A stretch of DNA of 64,000 bases from DLKC01 sp002478885 (GCA_046329585.1 JAXLUI010000001.1:930001-994000); one strand, 5' to 3'. Counted from the first letter of the stretch, positions 25,741 through 35,509 are shown. Numbers and translations: made by a program. Notes: generated from the letters alone by a model not told the origin.

Positions 25741-25870
25741 CGTTGCGTCGCACACTTCAGCAATGGCGGTGCTGTCAGCAAACCGGCGATTGTGATGCAA
25801 TCTGCCGACATCGTAACGGAACGATGAACCGAGCGTGGCAACAGCCGATGCCATAACTACCAAAGCCGGC
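25741..25870. repeat. Dispersed repeat, two-arm element with degraded right arm (locus H)
   Basis: Left core TTGCGTCGCACACTTCAGC at 25743-25761; right arm gagcgtggcaacagccgatgcca at 25831-25853 with aaagccggc outside. The right arm is a degraded GTGACAC-type core. It fills much of the 292 bases between the deacetylase and the LolA-like gene. Confidence 0.75.
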
Positions 25871-25998
25871 AAACAAATATCTTTAATAAAAAGTAAAAAG
25901 CACAGCGTAATATTATTCCTTTACAGGCTACAGATATATTTGAACGGTCGTTATTATAAGATTAACGCCATATACATTTGTACCATAAATAAAATGCC

Positions 25999-26706
25999 AT
26001 GAAACTAAAATTGTTATTCCTATCTGCAGCGCTTTCAGTTGCTGCAATTTCATACAGCTTTGCTCAAACCGCCGATGAAGTAGTTGCCAAATACATCCAG
26101 GCAAAAGGTGGTGCCGATAAAATAAGAACACTGACCTCTACGATTATGACCGGTGACATAAACCAGGGCGGTATGAAAATCCCCGTAACGATGTATGCCG
26201 TGCAGAATAAGGCTTTCAGGGTTGAGTTTACTTTTAACGGCTTAACCGGCTACCAGATTATTACAGATACATCTGGTTGGAATTTTAACCCGTTTGCCGG
26301 TCAAAGCAAGCCTGAGCGTATGACTTCTGACGATATTAAAAGCAGCCAGGACCAGTTGGAATTACAGGACGACCTGCTCGATTATGCCGCTAAAGGTTCA
26401 ACGGTTGAAATGCTTGGCAAAGACGATGTGGAGGGTACTGAGTGTTACAAATTGAAACTGACTTTGAAATCAGCGAAAGAAAAAACACTTTTCATCAGCA
26501 CGGCAGATAATATGCTTATCAAAACATCGGAAAAGATAACCGCTAATGGACAGGAAATGGAGTCATCAACATTCCTTTCTAATTACAAACCTGTAGGCCC
26601 GGGAGTGATGATGGCATTTTCCATCACAAATAATTTGCAGGGGCAGGTGGATATAACCAATATTGAAGTAAATAAAGATATTGATGCCGCTAAATTTAAA
26701 CCATAG
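25999..26706 (+). CDS. Exported LolA/LppX-like protein
   Basis: A 235-residue exported protein: MKLKLLFLSAALSVAAISYSFAQ is a signal peptide. The mature part starts TADEVVAKYIQAKGGADKIRTL and consists of beta strands typical of the LolA/outer-membrane-lipoprotein-sorting fold (for example CYKLKLTLKSAKEKTLFIS, then MLIKTSEKI). Many Bacteroidota have such paralogs of unknown ligand. A TACATTTG box lies 19 bases before the ATG but without a good -33. A strong terminator follows. Confidence 0.8.
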   Translation: MKLKLLFLSAALSVAAISYSFAQTADEVVAKYIQAKGGADKIRTLTSTIMTGDINQGGMKIPVTMYAVQNKAFRVEFTFNGLTGYQIITDTSGWNFNPFAGQSKPERMTSDDIKSSQDQLELQDDLLDYAAKGSTVEMLGKDDVEGTECYKLKLTLKSAKEKTLFISTADNMLIKTSEKITANGQEMESSTFLSNYKPVGPGVMMAFSITNNLQGQVDITNIEVNKDIDAAKFKP

Positions 26707-26725
26707 TATTTAATAAGTGTTTTCA

Positions 26726-26762
26726 GGGGTTTGTACTTCCGTACAAACCCCTTCCTTTTTAA
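26726..26762 (+). terminator. Intrinsic terminator after the LolA-like gene
   Basis: GGGGTTTGTAC at 26726-26736, loop TTCC, GTACAAACCCC at 26741-26751, then TTCCTTTTT. The stem is a perfect 11 bp. Confidence 0.9.
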
Positions 26763-26826
26763 ATTATTGCCTGCTGTGTTCTATCACAGACACAACGGGC
26801 CCAGTACTGAATCAAAATTTATTTTC

Positions 26827-29800
26827 ATGAAGAAGCTATGTTTCCTGCTTGCACTCGGTTTTTATTTAACCTCAAACGCCCAGATAAATTCTTACACATT
26901 TGGCATGATGGAGGCCCGCAACATGGGACCTGGCACCATGAGTGGCCGGATATCAGCCATACAAGGCGTTAACAGCGAACCCCGCATTATTTATGTTGGA
27001 ACGGCTGGCGGCGGCATTTGGAAAAGTACCAACGCAGGGGCATCATTCAAACCAATCTTTGATAAATACTGCCAAAGCATTGGAGCAATTGCGATTGACC
27101 AAAAAAACCCAAAGATCATTTACGCAGGCACCGGCGAAAGTAACATGAGGAATTCTGTTTCTGTAGGTGATGGCCTGTATAAAAGCACTGATGCAGGCGA
27201 TAACTGGACGAAGATCGGTCTCGACAGTTCGGAACATATTGCACGCATCGCAATAGACCCCATCAACAGCAATACCATTTATGTTGCTGTTCCCGGCCCA
27301 TTATGGAGCGATAGCAAAAATCGTGGCCTGTACAAATCAACCGATGCAGGCAAAACCTGGGAAAAGATTTTGTATGTAGATGAAAAAGCCGGTTGTGCAG
27401 AAGTGGTGATTGATCCGTCAAATCCAAATACCATCTATGCTTCAACCTGGGAATGCCGCCGTTTGCCTTATGCATTCAACAGCGGCGGACAAGGCAGTGG
27501 CATGTACAAAAGTATTGATGGCGGCAAAACATGGAAAGAGTTAACCAACGGCTTGCCGGCCAAACCATTTGGACGGATTGCATTTAATCTTGCTCCTTCG
27601 TCACCACAAAACCTGCTGGCGATCGTGGAAAGCAAAAGCACCGGTTTATATATCAGCAGCGATGGAGGCGAAACCTGGAAATCTCAAAGTGCCATTCTAA
27701 ATGTTATTGCACGGCCATTTTATTTTAGTGTGATTGCCATGGATCCAAAGGATCCAAAAAGGGTGTACAGGCCCGCCTATGAATTTTCCTATTCTGATGA
27801 TGGGGGATATTCATTCGCCACAGCCAGCAGTGAAGGTGGGTGGATACACAGTGACATGCATGCACTTTGGATCAATCCATCCAATACAAACCAGATGTAT
27901 GTTGGCACTGATGGTGGCGTTTATATGAGCCTTGACAAAGGGGCGACATGGATGTTTTTACAAGGCCTTCCGGTTGGGCAATTTTATCATGTGCGGGCCG
28001 ATAACCAGAAGCCATATTACAGGGTTTACGGAGGATTGCAGGATAACGGCAGCTGGGTTGCACCATCTTCTTATCCCGGGGGTGTTACAAACGCGGAGTG
28101 GAAATCGATCTATGGCGGCGATGGTTTCTGGACGGTCCCCGACCTTACCGATCCTGATATTGCCTATGCCGAGGCGCAGGGTGGTAATGCCGGAAGAGTT
28201 CAACTGAGTACATTTAAGACCACCGATATTCAACCAAAGCAGTCGGAAGGGGAAGAAAAACTACGCTGGAACTGGAATACACCTATAGTGCTCGGGGCAA
28301 GTAACCCTCACAACCTTTACATGGCTGCCCAGTACTTATACAAAAGCACCGACCAGGGAAGAAACTGGTCGCGCATCTCTCCAGATCTTACTACAAACGA
28401 CAAGAATAAACAAAAGCAGGAAGAGAGCGGCGGTCTTAGTGCCGACAATACTTCCGCAGAAAATCACTGCACCATCTTCACCGTTGCAGAGTCACCCGTT
28501 GATGAAAATACAATATGGGTCGGCACCGACGATGGCAACATCCAATACACAACGGACGCCGGAAAAACCTGGGCCAATGTATCAGCCAACCTGGCCTCAA
28601 CCGGTATTGCCGCACAGTCGTGGGTGAGCAGTATTGAACCAAGCCGTTTTGATAAAAGCACTGTTTATGTTACTGTAGAAAATCATATGTATGGCGACAT
28701 GAATACCTACGCCGCGGTTAGCCACGACATGGGCAAAACATGGACACGTTTTACCAGCAGCGACTTCACAGGGTTTGCGCATAAAATAAAAGAAGACATC
28801 GTAAATAAGAACCTCCTTTTCCTGGGAACGGAAATGGGTTTATTTGCAAGCGTAGATGCCGGCGCAACATGGTTCAGGATGAAGAACAATATTCCATGGT
28901 ATGCATTGGTAAGGGACATACAGATTGAACCAGGTTCAAATGACCTGTTGCTTGCTACCCATGGCCGTGGTATTTTGATCGTTGATAACATAAAACCTAT
29001 GCGCCAGCTAACACCTGAAGTAGCCAGGCAGGATGTTGTTATTTTGCCACAACCCGATATGCCGGTACGCAACGGTATTCTCGGCGGTGCCTCTTTTCCT
29101 CCACAGGGCGGATGGGTTGGCGGCAATGCACCCGACCTCGCGCCCATCCAGTATTACCTGAAAGACCGCGTGGTATCGGGCGACGTAAAAGTGGATATTC
29201 TTGACAAAGACGGTAAGCTTATCAAATCGCTTCCCGGTGGCAAACGAAAAGGGCTCAACAAGGTTTACTGGGACATGCGCGGCAACGGGCCCAAAACCGC
29301 TACTGGCTCTACTAAACCCGACCAGAGCGGCTTTGTTGCACCGCTGGCACTCCCCGGAACTTACAGCATTAAACTGAATATTTCAGGTAAAGAGTACACA
29401 CAATCATTCAATCTTATTCACGACGACAGCAACAAAGACCTTACGGTGCAGGCACAAAAAGACCTGTACGACAATGCCATGAAATTGTTTGCTGCACACG
29501 AACAACTTGCCCATATCGTTGATACCATAATGGCCACACAAAAAGTTTTAAAAGAGGTTGCGGAAAAGTCAAAAGACGCAAAGACAAAGAAGCTGGCCGC
29601 TGATTACGATAAGAAATTAGAAGACCTGAGGTTTACACTTATCCCAACCAAAACAACTTCTATTTTCGCAGATGAACGCAGGCTGCGGGAAGAAATTTCC
29701 GAGACCTATGTGGGCCTTTGCTATAAAGAATCGGCGCCAAGCAATCTTGAACTTCAAAATGTACAGCGACTGCAGCAAAAACTGAGTGAAACAGAAAAGA

Positions 29801-29961
29801 AGAAGAACGACCTTATCAGCGAGATCAACACAAAACTAAAAACCAAGCTTGCAAAAGAAGGTTTTAACCTTGCTTACAACGAATTTAAAAATGAATCTTA
29901 TGGGGCCGGCAGCAACGCACAGGTTGGGCTGCTGTTGCGTCGCACACTTCAACTGAAGTAA
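26827..29961 (+). CDS. Secreted BNR/sortilin-like (VPS10-type) beta-propeller protein
   Basis: A 1,044-residue secreted protein. The ATG at 26827 starts MKKLCFLLALGFYLTSNAQ, a signal peptide; the frame is open further upstream, but that DNA is the preceding terminator. Residues about 30-760 contain many Asp-box repeats (S/T-x-D-x-G-x-T-W), such as STNAGAS, STDAGDNW, SIDGGKTW, SSDGGETW, TTDAGKTW and SVDAGATW, as in sortilin-like propellers and GH74-like proteins. A C-terminal region (about 790-1040) has an Ig-like domain and coiled-coil helices. Annotated relatives are called glycosyl hydrolases, but no catalytic residues are evident. The last codons (LLLRRTLQLK) are encoded by a dispersed-repeat arm. 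Confidence 0.87.
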   Translation: MKKLCFLLALGFYLTSNAQINSYTFGMMEARNMGPGTMSGRISAIQGVNSEPRIIYVGTAGGGIWKSTNAGASFKPIFDKYCQSIGAIAIDQKNPKIIYAGTGESNMRNSVSVGDGLYKSTDAGDNWTKIGLDSSEHIARIAIDPINSNTIYVAVPGPLWSDSKNRGLYKSTDAGKTWEKILYVDEKAGCAEVVIDPSNPNTIYASTWECRRLPYAFNSGGQGSGMYKSIDGGKTWKELTNGLPAKPFGRIAFNLAPSSPQNLLAIVESKSTGLYISSDGGETWKSQSAILNVIARPFYFSVIAMDPKDPKRVYRPAYEFSYSDDGGYSFATASSEGGWIHSDMHALWINPSNTNQMYVGTDGGVYMSLDKGATWMFLQGLPVGQFYHVRADNQKPYYRVYGGLQDNGSWVAPSSYPGGVTNAEWKSIYGGDGFWTVPDLTDPDIAYAEAQGGNAGRVQLSTFKTTDIQPKQSEGEEKLRWNWNTPIVLGASNPHNLYMAAQYLYKSTDQGRNWSRISPDLTTNDKNKQKQEESGGLSADNTSAENHCTIFTVAESPVDENTIWVGTDDGNIQYTTDAGKTWANVSANLASTGIAAQSWVSSIEPSRFDKSTVYVTVENHMYGDMNTYAAVSHDMGKTWTRFTSSDFTGFAHKIKEDIVNKNLLFLGTEMGLFASVDAGATWFRMKNNIPWYALVRDIQIEPGSNDLLLATHGRGILIVDNIKPMRQLTPEVARQDVVILPQPDMPVRNGILGGASFPPQGGWVGGNAPDLAPIQYYLKDRVVSGDVKVDILDKDGKLIKSLPGGKRKGLNKVYWDMRGNGPKTATGSTKPDQSGFVAPLALPGTYSIKLNISGKEYTQSFNLIHDDSNKDLTVQAQKDLYDNAMKLFAAHEQLAHIVDTIMATQKVLKEVAEKSKDAKTKKLAADYDKKLEDLRFTLIPTKTTSIFADERRLREEISETYVGLCYKESAPSNLELQNVQRLQQKLSETEKKKNDLISEINTKLKTKLAKEGFNLAYNEFKNESYGAGSNAQVGLLLRRTLQLK
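29935..29953 (+). repeat. Dispersed repeat arm inside a coding 3' end (locus I)
   Basis: TTGCGTCGCACACTTCAAC, identical to the locus E core. It is in frame and encodes part of the last residues of the propeller protein; the stop codon is 6 bases downstream. Confidence 0.8.
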
Positions 29962-29983
29962 AAAGTTCAGCAACAGTACAAAT

Positions 29984-30016
29984 AAAAAAACCGCAGTTGG
30001 CCGCTGCGGTTTTTTA
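29984..30016. terminator. Bidirectional terminator between convergent genes
   Basis: AAAAAAACCGCAG, loop TTGGCCG, CTGCGGTTTTTTATT. The A run and T run flank the stem, so it can serve the propeller gene (+) and the glycosyltransferase gene (-). Confidence 0.88.
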
Positions 30017-30031
30017 TTATGATCGTGTGAT

Positions 30032-31141
30032 TTAAAGGCTTGTATAAATCTCCTCAAGCATTTTGATGTTCTTGTCTATTTTATGCTTTTCAATTACATA
30101 TTGCTTACCCTTTGCGCCAATATCTTTTGCCAGCGCCTTATCATTGATAAGCGTTTCAATTACACCTGCATATTGTTCCCTTATCAAACAACTGAAACCG
30201 TTTTCCCGGTTGCTGATCACATCGTTGTTGCCATCTACCTTGCTAACGATGCAGGGTACTTCTTCGTACATGGCTTCCAGCAAAGCATAAGATAAACCCT
30301 CATAACGTGAAGGAAGAATAAACATATCAATCTGCCGCAGTAAGTTCAGCGCCATTGCAGCATCTCCTTTCTCTATCAGGTGAAAATTACTGCCGATCTT
30401 ATACTCCGCTATCTTTTCTTCCAGCTCTTTTCTCAGATGATCATGAAAGCCTGCGCCTAGAAAATGGAAATGCACCCGAGGGTCTTTACTAATCACATCA
30501 TAGGCAATATCTGCGAGCAGCAACGGGTTTTTCTGGTAGGTGATTCTCCCGATCGTCCCGATCTTTATTTCTCCCTCAAGTTTACCTAACTTATCTGGCA
30601 CTTCTACCCTTTCGGCCGGGATGAAAATCGAATTTGGTATTACATAAATGCGCTCCCGCTTTATACCAACTTCATGGCTGAACCTTTCTGCCTCCGTCCA
30701 TGAAATGCAAAGCAGTTTGTAGGTAAACCTTTTGCCGATAAGTTCAAGAAAAAAGAAGATCATTCGTTTAAGCCCTGTGAACTGGAGATAAGAACCGCCG
30801 TGTGGCGTGAATAGCGATTTACAGGAGGCGGTCTTTGCCGCTATTCTTCCCACAAAACCGGCTTTTGAACTATGCAGGTGCACGAGTGCCGGCCTCTCTT
30901 TTTTAATGATCCTGCGTATGCCAAGCACCGAAGTAAAATCGCGGAATGGATTAAAGCCCCTCGACATTTTTACTTCATAGTATTTTACATTGGCCTCTTC
31001 GCAGTATTGTTTTAAGGAAGGTTCACAAGAAACGATAATGACTTCAAACCTGTTCCTGTCTATATTCTGCAGCATCTGCCGCAGGTAGGTTTCTACACCG
31101 CCGACCGATTGCGTTATTTGTAAAACTTTTATTTTCTCCAT
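30032..31141 (-). CDS. Glycosyltransferase family 4 (GT-B)
   Basis: A 369-residue retaining GT-B glycosyltransferase. The N-terminal acceptor loop is VGGVETYLRQML; the C-terminal donor domain has IGTIGRITYQKNPLLL, then FILPSRYEGLSYALLEAM, the E-x7-E signature of GT4. PHGG and HSSKAG motifs match EpsF/EpsD-like exopolysaccharide transferases. The sugar donor is unknown. It is the last gene of the minus-strand sulfated-polysaccharide cluster and ends at the bidirectional terminator. Confidence 0.9.
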   Translation of the reverse strand: MEKIKVLQITQSVGGVETYLRQMLQNIDRNRFEVIIVSCEPSLKQYCEEANVKYYEVKMSRGFNPFRDFTSVLGIRRIIKKERPALVHLHSSKAGFVGRIAAKTASCKSLFTPHGGSYLQFTGLKRMIFFFLELIGKRFTYKLLCISWTEAERFSHEVGIKRERIYVIPNSIFIPAERVEVPDKLGKLEGEIKIGTIGRITYQKNPLLLADIAYDVISKDPRVHFHFLGAGFHDHLRKELEEKIAEYKIGSNFHLIEKGDAAMALNLLRQIDMFILPSRYEGLSYALLEAMYEEVPCIVSKVDGNNDVISNRENGFSCLIREQYAGVIETLINDKALAKDIGAKGKQYVIEKHKIDKNIKMLEEIYTSL

Positions 31142-31197
31142 GAACAGGTTGTTTTGGTTGCTTGTTCAGCTTTCCTCTTGTTGCATTGTGCACTGCT

Positions 31198-31216
31198 GTA
31201 CAAGAGTGCGACGCAA
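31198..31216 (-). repeat. Dispersed repeat, single arm (locus J)
   Basis: GTACAAGAGTGCGACGCAA. It lies in the 112-base gap between two minus-strand genes of the polysaccharide cluster. A weak remnant of a partner arm (cttgttgcattgtgcact) precedes it. Confidence 0.75.
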
Positions 31217-31253
31217 CGATGTTTCATTAAGAGACAGGAAGCCTGGCCCCTGA

Positions 31254-32570
31254 TTACTTTATGCCAATGCCATAATAGGCAAATCCCTTTGCACGCATGT
31301 CTGCCGCATTGTAAATATTACGCCCGTCAAATACCACGCGGTCGTTCATTTTTGTAGCCAGCGCGTCCCAGTCGGGCAACCTGAATTCGGCCCATTCTGT
31401 AACGAGCACTACCGCATCGGCACCGTTAGCGGCAGCTGCGGAATCTTCTGTTAGCACAACCTGCGGAGGAAGCAAATGCTTTGCCTCGTCCATTGCAACC
31501 GGGTCGTAAGCCTGCACATGGGCGCCGCACTTCAGCAGCGCATCAATGATCACCAGCGACGGCGCTTCACGCATATCATCGGTATTGGGTTTGAATGCAA
31601 GGCCCCATACGCCGAACGTTTTGCCTTTTATATCGTCTTTAAAGTGCCTGAGAATTTTTTGTACCAGTACCTTTTTCTGATCATCGTTCACAGAATCAAC
31701 GGCCGATAAAATGCGAAGGAAATATTGGTGCTGCTCGCCAGTGCGTACAAGTGCTTTTACATCTTTCGGGAAACAGGAACCGCCATACCCAATGCCGGGA
31801 TAAATAAATTTTGTGCCGATGCGTGGATCGGAGCCGATACCTTTTCTGACCTCGTTTACATTGGCGCCAAGCAGCTCGCAGAGATTGGCGATATCGTTCA
31901 TGAAAGAGATTTTTGTTGCAAGCATGGCATTGGCTGCATACTTGGTCATTTCTGCAGAAGGTACATCCATGAACAACACAGGATGGCCATTCAGAACAAA
32001 TGGCTCGTAAAGCTTGTGCAGTGTCTTCTTTGCTTTATCAGATTCAGCGCCGATAACTATTCGGTCGGGCTTGAGAAAATCTTCCACTGCCGCACCCTCT
32101 TTTAAGAATTCCGGGTTGGAAGCAACATCAAAATCGAAGGAGACGCCACGTTGCTCTAAAGCGTTGGCAATCGTTTCTTTCACTTTTGACGCTGTGCCCA
32201 CCGGAACAGTACTCTTGGTAACAACAACAATATACCCGGTCATGTATTTCCCGATGCTCTCAGCGACCTGTAAAACATACTTAAGGTCTGCGCTGCCGTC
32301 TTCGCCGGGAGGCGTACCGACAGCAATAAAAGCGATGACCGCATCCGGAATAGAATCTTCAAGGTTGGTGCTGAATTTCAGGCGGCCTTTTTTATAATTG
32401 CGGTTAGTGATCACGTCGAGCCCGGGCTCATAAATGGGGAGAACCCCATTCTTAAGGTTGGAGATCTTTTGCTCATCCACATCAATGCAGGTAACATCGG
32501 TGCCCACTTCAGCAAGGCAGGCGCCGGTAACCAACCCAACATAACCCGTACCTACAACAACAATTTTCAT
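31254..32570 (-). CDS. ugd: UDP-glucose 6-dehydrogenase
   Basis: A 438-residue NAD-dependent dehydrogenase oxidising UDP-glucose to UDP-glucuronate. Rossmann motif GTGYVGLVTGACLAEVG (about 7-23), VGTPPGEDGSADL, the EFLKEGAA loop, and the catalytic Cys in GYGGSCFPKDVKAL (about residue 260). GDP-mannose dehydrogenases share this fold, but the FKPNTDDMREAPS segment and spacing fit the UDP-glucose enzyme. The ATG at 32570 is used because upstream in-frame residues are unrelated. In context it supplies uronic acid for the polymer sulfated by the neighbouring enzymes. Confidence 0.9.
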   Translation of the reverse strand: MKIVVVGTGYVGLVTGACLAEVGTDVTCIDVDEQKISNLKNGVLPIYEPGLDVITNRNYKKGRLKFSTNLEDSIPDAVIAFIAVGTPPGEDGSADLKYVLQVAESIGKYMTGYIVVVTKSTVPVGTASKVKETIANALEQRGVSFDFDVASNPEFLKEGAAVEDFLKPDRIVIGAESDKAKKTLHKLYEPFVLNGHPVLFMDVPSAEMTKYAANAMLATKISFMNDIANLCELLGANVNEVRKGIGSDPRIGTKFIYPGIGYGGSCFPKDVKALVRTGEQHQYFLRILSAVDSVNDDQKKVLVQKILRHFKDDIKGKTFGVWGLAFKPNTDDMREAPSLVIIDALLKCGAHVQAYDPVAMDEAKHLLPPQVVLTEDSAAAANGADAVVLVTEWAEFRLPDWDALATKMNDRVVFDGRNIYNAADMRAKGFAYYGIGIK

Positions 32571-32602
32571 TTGATAATATTTATTACATAATGCTGAATC
32601 GC

Positions 32603-33523
32603 CTAATTCACTTTCCAATGACTCAAATCAATATTCAGCAGCTGTTCCAGTTCGTTTACTTCATCTTTAAAATACTGCCACGCAAAAATACGTTCTTCGG
32701 GCATCAACTTTTTCTTGCTGCCTTCTACATACATTTTATCAAGGATGGTCTTCTTGAAGCTTTTAGGCATAATGCGCGAAAGCAGCTTTGAAAGCTTTTT
32801 ATTCTTACCAAGTATGGGATCGAGGAACTTGATCTTCGATTTTTTGTAAGTGTTCTTTTGCTCGGTGTTGGGCACCTGGAAATCAGGTTGCACACCCAGA
32901 AATTCAAACAAGGTTCTCAATGTTCCATGCAGGTCTTTCTGCAGTTGGTCGAGAAAAATTATTTTGATCTGTGACTTGTCAAAATGCTGGTAATAATTCT
33001 TCAGGTTATAGGCGTACATACTGCCCTCGATATAAGTGCGGAAACCGGCATCGTCTTTCCGGTCATTTCTTTTCTGATCTGCAAACCATTCCTTCGCTCC
33101 TTGCTCACCCGTAAAAGGGTGATCGGCGCGTTGCCTGGCATTGGCTTCCAGCGCCTCTTTAAATGGCAGGTCTTCCGTTCCGTTGTTGATACGCATGCTC
33201 CAGCCTGAATAAGCGCGCTCAACCGGGTTGCGCAGGCAAAAAATCAGTTTCATATCCGGGTTGAACTTTTTGATTCTTTCAATCACAAAAGGCAACAGGA
33301 AATAGGTTGGGGTTGCTTCGCCTGCCATCTTTTCAGCAGCAACATTGGCGAAATACTGCTGCAGGTAGAAGTCGGTACCCTGGTCATAGTCAAGGCTGAA
33401 AAATTTTGTCTGCTTTACCGGCGACATATAAATCTCCGGATGTTGTTTCAGGTAAAAGTTGAGGGAGGTGGAAGCGCATTTTGGCGGGCCACCGACCAGG
33501 AAGTTTGGAATAATACGTTGCAT
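32603..33523 (-). CDS. Sulfotransferase (heparan-sulfate-type, PAPS-dependent)
   Basis: A 306-residue sulfotransferase. The 5'-phosphosulfate loop is GGPPKCASTSLNFYL (about 11-25) and the 3'-phosphate motif is LRNPVERAYSGW (about 96-107), both typical of Golgi heparan N-/O-sulfotransferase-like bacterial enzymes. GEATPTY fits a substrate-cleft position. No signal or membrane segment, so it should act on cytoplasmic precursors using PAPS. Four bases from the next gene upstream. Confidence 0.88.
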   Translation of the reverse strand: MQRIIPNFLVGGPPKCASTSLNFYLKQHPEIYMSPVKQTKFFSLDYDQGTDFYLQQYFANVAAEKMAGEATPTYFLLPFVIERIKKFNPDMKLIFCLRNPVERAYSGWSMRINNGTEDLPFKEALEANARQRADHPFTGEQGAKEWFADQKRNDRKDDAGFRTYIEGSMYAYNLKNYYQHFDKSQIKIIFLDQLQKDLHGTLRTLFEFLGVQPDFQVPNTEQKNTYKKSKIKFLDPILGKNKKLSKLLSRIMPKSFKKTILDKMYVEGSKKKLMPEERIFAWQYFKDEVNELEQLLNIDLSHWKVN

Positions 33524-33526
33524 AAT

Positions 33527-34282
33527 TTAATCGAGGTATTGCGTAAAATTATTTTGTTTCAACAGGCTTTCAATCTCGGAGAAATTCTCCACTTCATCCT
33601 GCCATTTGCCCGCGCCCACTTTTTGCAACACAGCTTTTACAGGTAACACATCAACCTTTAAAAAACGTTGTATGTTCTCCATCATGCTGTCCCAGTTGCC
33701 AAAATCTTCGTAGTAAATCACCAGCCTGTCCATGCCTTCAGAGAATTGCAACAGATTTTTGTTCACTCTTTCGAGATCGCGCATTTGCTTTATGAGTAAC
33801 TCGCCGGGCACCGTAAATCTTATTGAAGGTGCATTTACGTTGGTAGCTGTATGTGCCACGCGGTTCTCTGCCTTACGGTAACGCGATAAAGTTGTTTTAA
33901 AAACATTTCTGCGTATCAGCACAATGGCTTTGGTATTTGACTGCTTCAGGTATTGCCACAGATGCGGTGCAGTTTTTATGTGTGTGAACATCAGTTTAAA
34001 ACCACGTGCACTTTCTCCTTTTGCATTTGTACTATAAAACTTTTTGATATGCGGAATAACGCGAAACTTAAGGTTGGGGTAGTTGATCAATTTATTCAAA
34101 CGTTGCACTGCGTGACTTGTTGAATCAAAGCCGCGGGAAGGAAAATGCCATTCCGGGTGATGGATATCGTTGGATGTTTGCAGCAACTCACCGGCACAAA
34201 ATATTTGTGGATGCGCGTCGAGCGTCCGCGTTATCACGGTTGAGCCGCTCCGTTGCGTGGTGAATATGATAAAGTTTGTCAT
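33527..34282 (-). CDS. Sulfotransferase, second type (Stf0/LPS-like)
   Basis: A 251-residue protein with the PAPS loop TTQRSGSTVITRTLDAHPQIFCAGELL at the N-terminus (shown by QRSGST and the HPQ...CAGE pattern), and IVLIRRNVFKTTLSRYRK as the 3'-phosphate site. This resembles Stf0-like and LPS sulfotransferases more than the heparan type. The acceptor is unknown. The ATG at 34282 is chosen over a GTG at 34303 because it places the P-loop immediately after the start as in relatives. Confidence 0.82.
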   Translation of the reverse strand: MTNFIIFTTQRSGSTVITRTLDAHPQIFCAGELLQTSNDIHHPEWHFPSRGFDSTSHAVQRLNKLINYPNLKFRVIPHIKKFYSTNAKGESARGFKLMFTHIKTAPHLWQYLKQSNTKAIVLIRRNVFKTTLSRYRKAENRVAHTATNVNAPSIRFTVPGELLIKQMRDLERVNKNLLQFSEGMDRLVIYYEDFGNWDSMMENIQRFLKVDVLPVKAVLQKVGAGKWQDEVENFSEIESLLKQNNFTQYLD

Positions 34283-34356
34283 TGTGTTATTTATTATTGC
34301 CACTATCCCTTGTGTCAGATGCCTGCATACCAGGCATCACGCGTTTGTACTGCTAG

Positions 34357-35484
34357 TCAAGAAGCATCAAAATATAACTGGTTATATTTTGATGCGCAGC
34401 TCTCCATACTGAACGCTTCGTTGTAAGCTTTTATGCCATTTGCAGCAAGTTCCCGCAAATGCGGGGCCGGCGCATGCAGCCATGCCCTGAGTGAAGCAAG
34501 ATAAGCTTCGTACCCGGTATCTGCTGAAAGATACCCAATGTTGTCCGTTACAATATTGATAAGTCCGCCAACGGGTGTGCAAACGGGCACTACACCCACC
34601 GACATGGCCTCCAGCAAACTGATGGGCAGGCCTTCAAAGATGGAAGACAACACAAAAGCATCGCTGCATAAGAGATAATCTCTTGCATTTTCCTTGCGGC
34701 CCAGGAAGAAAACATTGCCGGGCTGCTGCTCCAGCAAACTGTCGTATAGTTTCTGGTCTTCCGGAACATGGCCACCCAGTATAATAGCGATTATATTTTC
34801 CCCCTCTTTCTCCAGTTGTTTCATGCACGCAAAAAGCAACTGCTGGTTTTTTTGTTTGCTTACCCGCGCAATGTTTATAATAACTTTTGTGTCTTTGTTC
34901 CTTTTAAGCTGCTCTACTTCTGCTTTTGCCTGTTCAAACAATGGCGAGGGCTTAACGGGATCGGAACCATTGTTGATCTGTACGATTGGGCAATTTGCAT
35001 ATTCAGCCAGGGCGCTCTTATGCACCTCGTCTGAAATACTCACGGGTTGCATAATGCCTTTGCTAAAGAAATATTTGTAGGCGAGCCTTCCGTACCAAGG
35101 CGCATCACGCTTTACAAGGTTGTGAAAAGTATGCACCTTTTTAAAGCTGTGATCAGTGATTTTTGTATAGGCCAGAAAACAGTAATAGCCGCTGTGCAGG
35201 TGCGTATGCACCACATCAGGCTTTAAAGATTTGAGCAATTTGTATATCCTGCCAAACATGCGTGGATCGGGACCGGGGCGCTTGCCGAGTGTTACAAACT
35301 GTACCCGTTTATCGAGCATGCTCAAGGGCAAATGTTTGTCGGGCTTATGGTGATACATTGACACAAGCGTAACTTCGTATCCCGGGTATTTTACCAGCTC
35401 GTTACAAAGCTGTATGCAAAAAACCTGTGCACCGCCCCACCCGAGCGCCGGCAACATCTGTACTATTTTTATTTGTTTATCCAC
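34357..35484 (-). CDS. Glycosyltransferase family 4 (GT-B)
   Basis: A 375-residue GT-B glycosyltransferase. LGWGGAQVFCIQLCNELVK is the acceptor loop, VVHTHLHSGYY lies in domain 1, and domain 2 has NIARVSKQKNQQLLF and FVLSSIFEGLPISLLEAMSVGVVPV with the GT4 E-x7-E pattern. The start is GTG at 35484, with no ATG before residue 9. It sits between two sulfotransferase genes, so it probably extends the same polymer. Confidence 0.89.
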   Translation of the reverse strand: MDKQIKIVQMLPALGWGGAQVFCIQLCNELVKYPGYEVTLVSMYHHKPDKHLPLSMLDKRVQFVTLGKRPGPDPRMFGRIYKLLKSLKPDVVHTHLHSGYYCFLAYTKITDHSFKKVHTFHNLVKRDAPWYGRLAYKYFFSKGIMQPVSISDEVHKSALAEYANCPIVQINNGSDPVKPSPLFEQAKAEVEQLKRNKDTKVIINIARVSKQKNQQLLFACMKQLEKEGENIIAIILGGHVPEDQKLYDSLLEQQPGNVFFLGRKENARDYLLCSDAFVLSSIFEGLPISLLEAMSVGVVPVCTPVGGLINIVTDNIGYLSADTGYEAYLASLRAWLHAPAPHLRELAANGIKAYNEAFSMESCASKYNQLYFDAS

Positions 35485-35509
35485 TGTCTTTATTCAGGCA
35501 TTGTGATGA

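Noticed and set aside
34309..34350. Possible further copy of the dispersed repeat (cccttgtgtcagatgcc and gcgtttgtactg)
   Set aside because: Only short fragments match (TTGTGTCA and TTGTAC) with no arm structure, so it is not counted as a locus.
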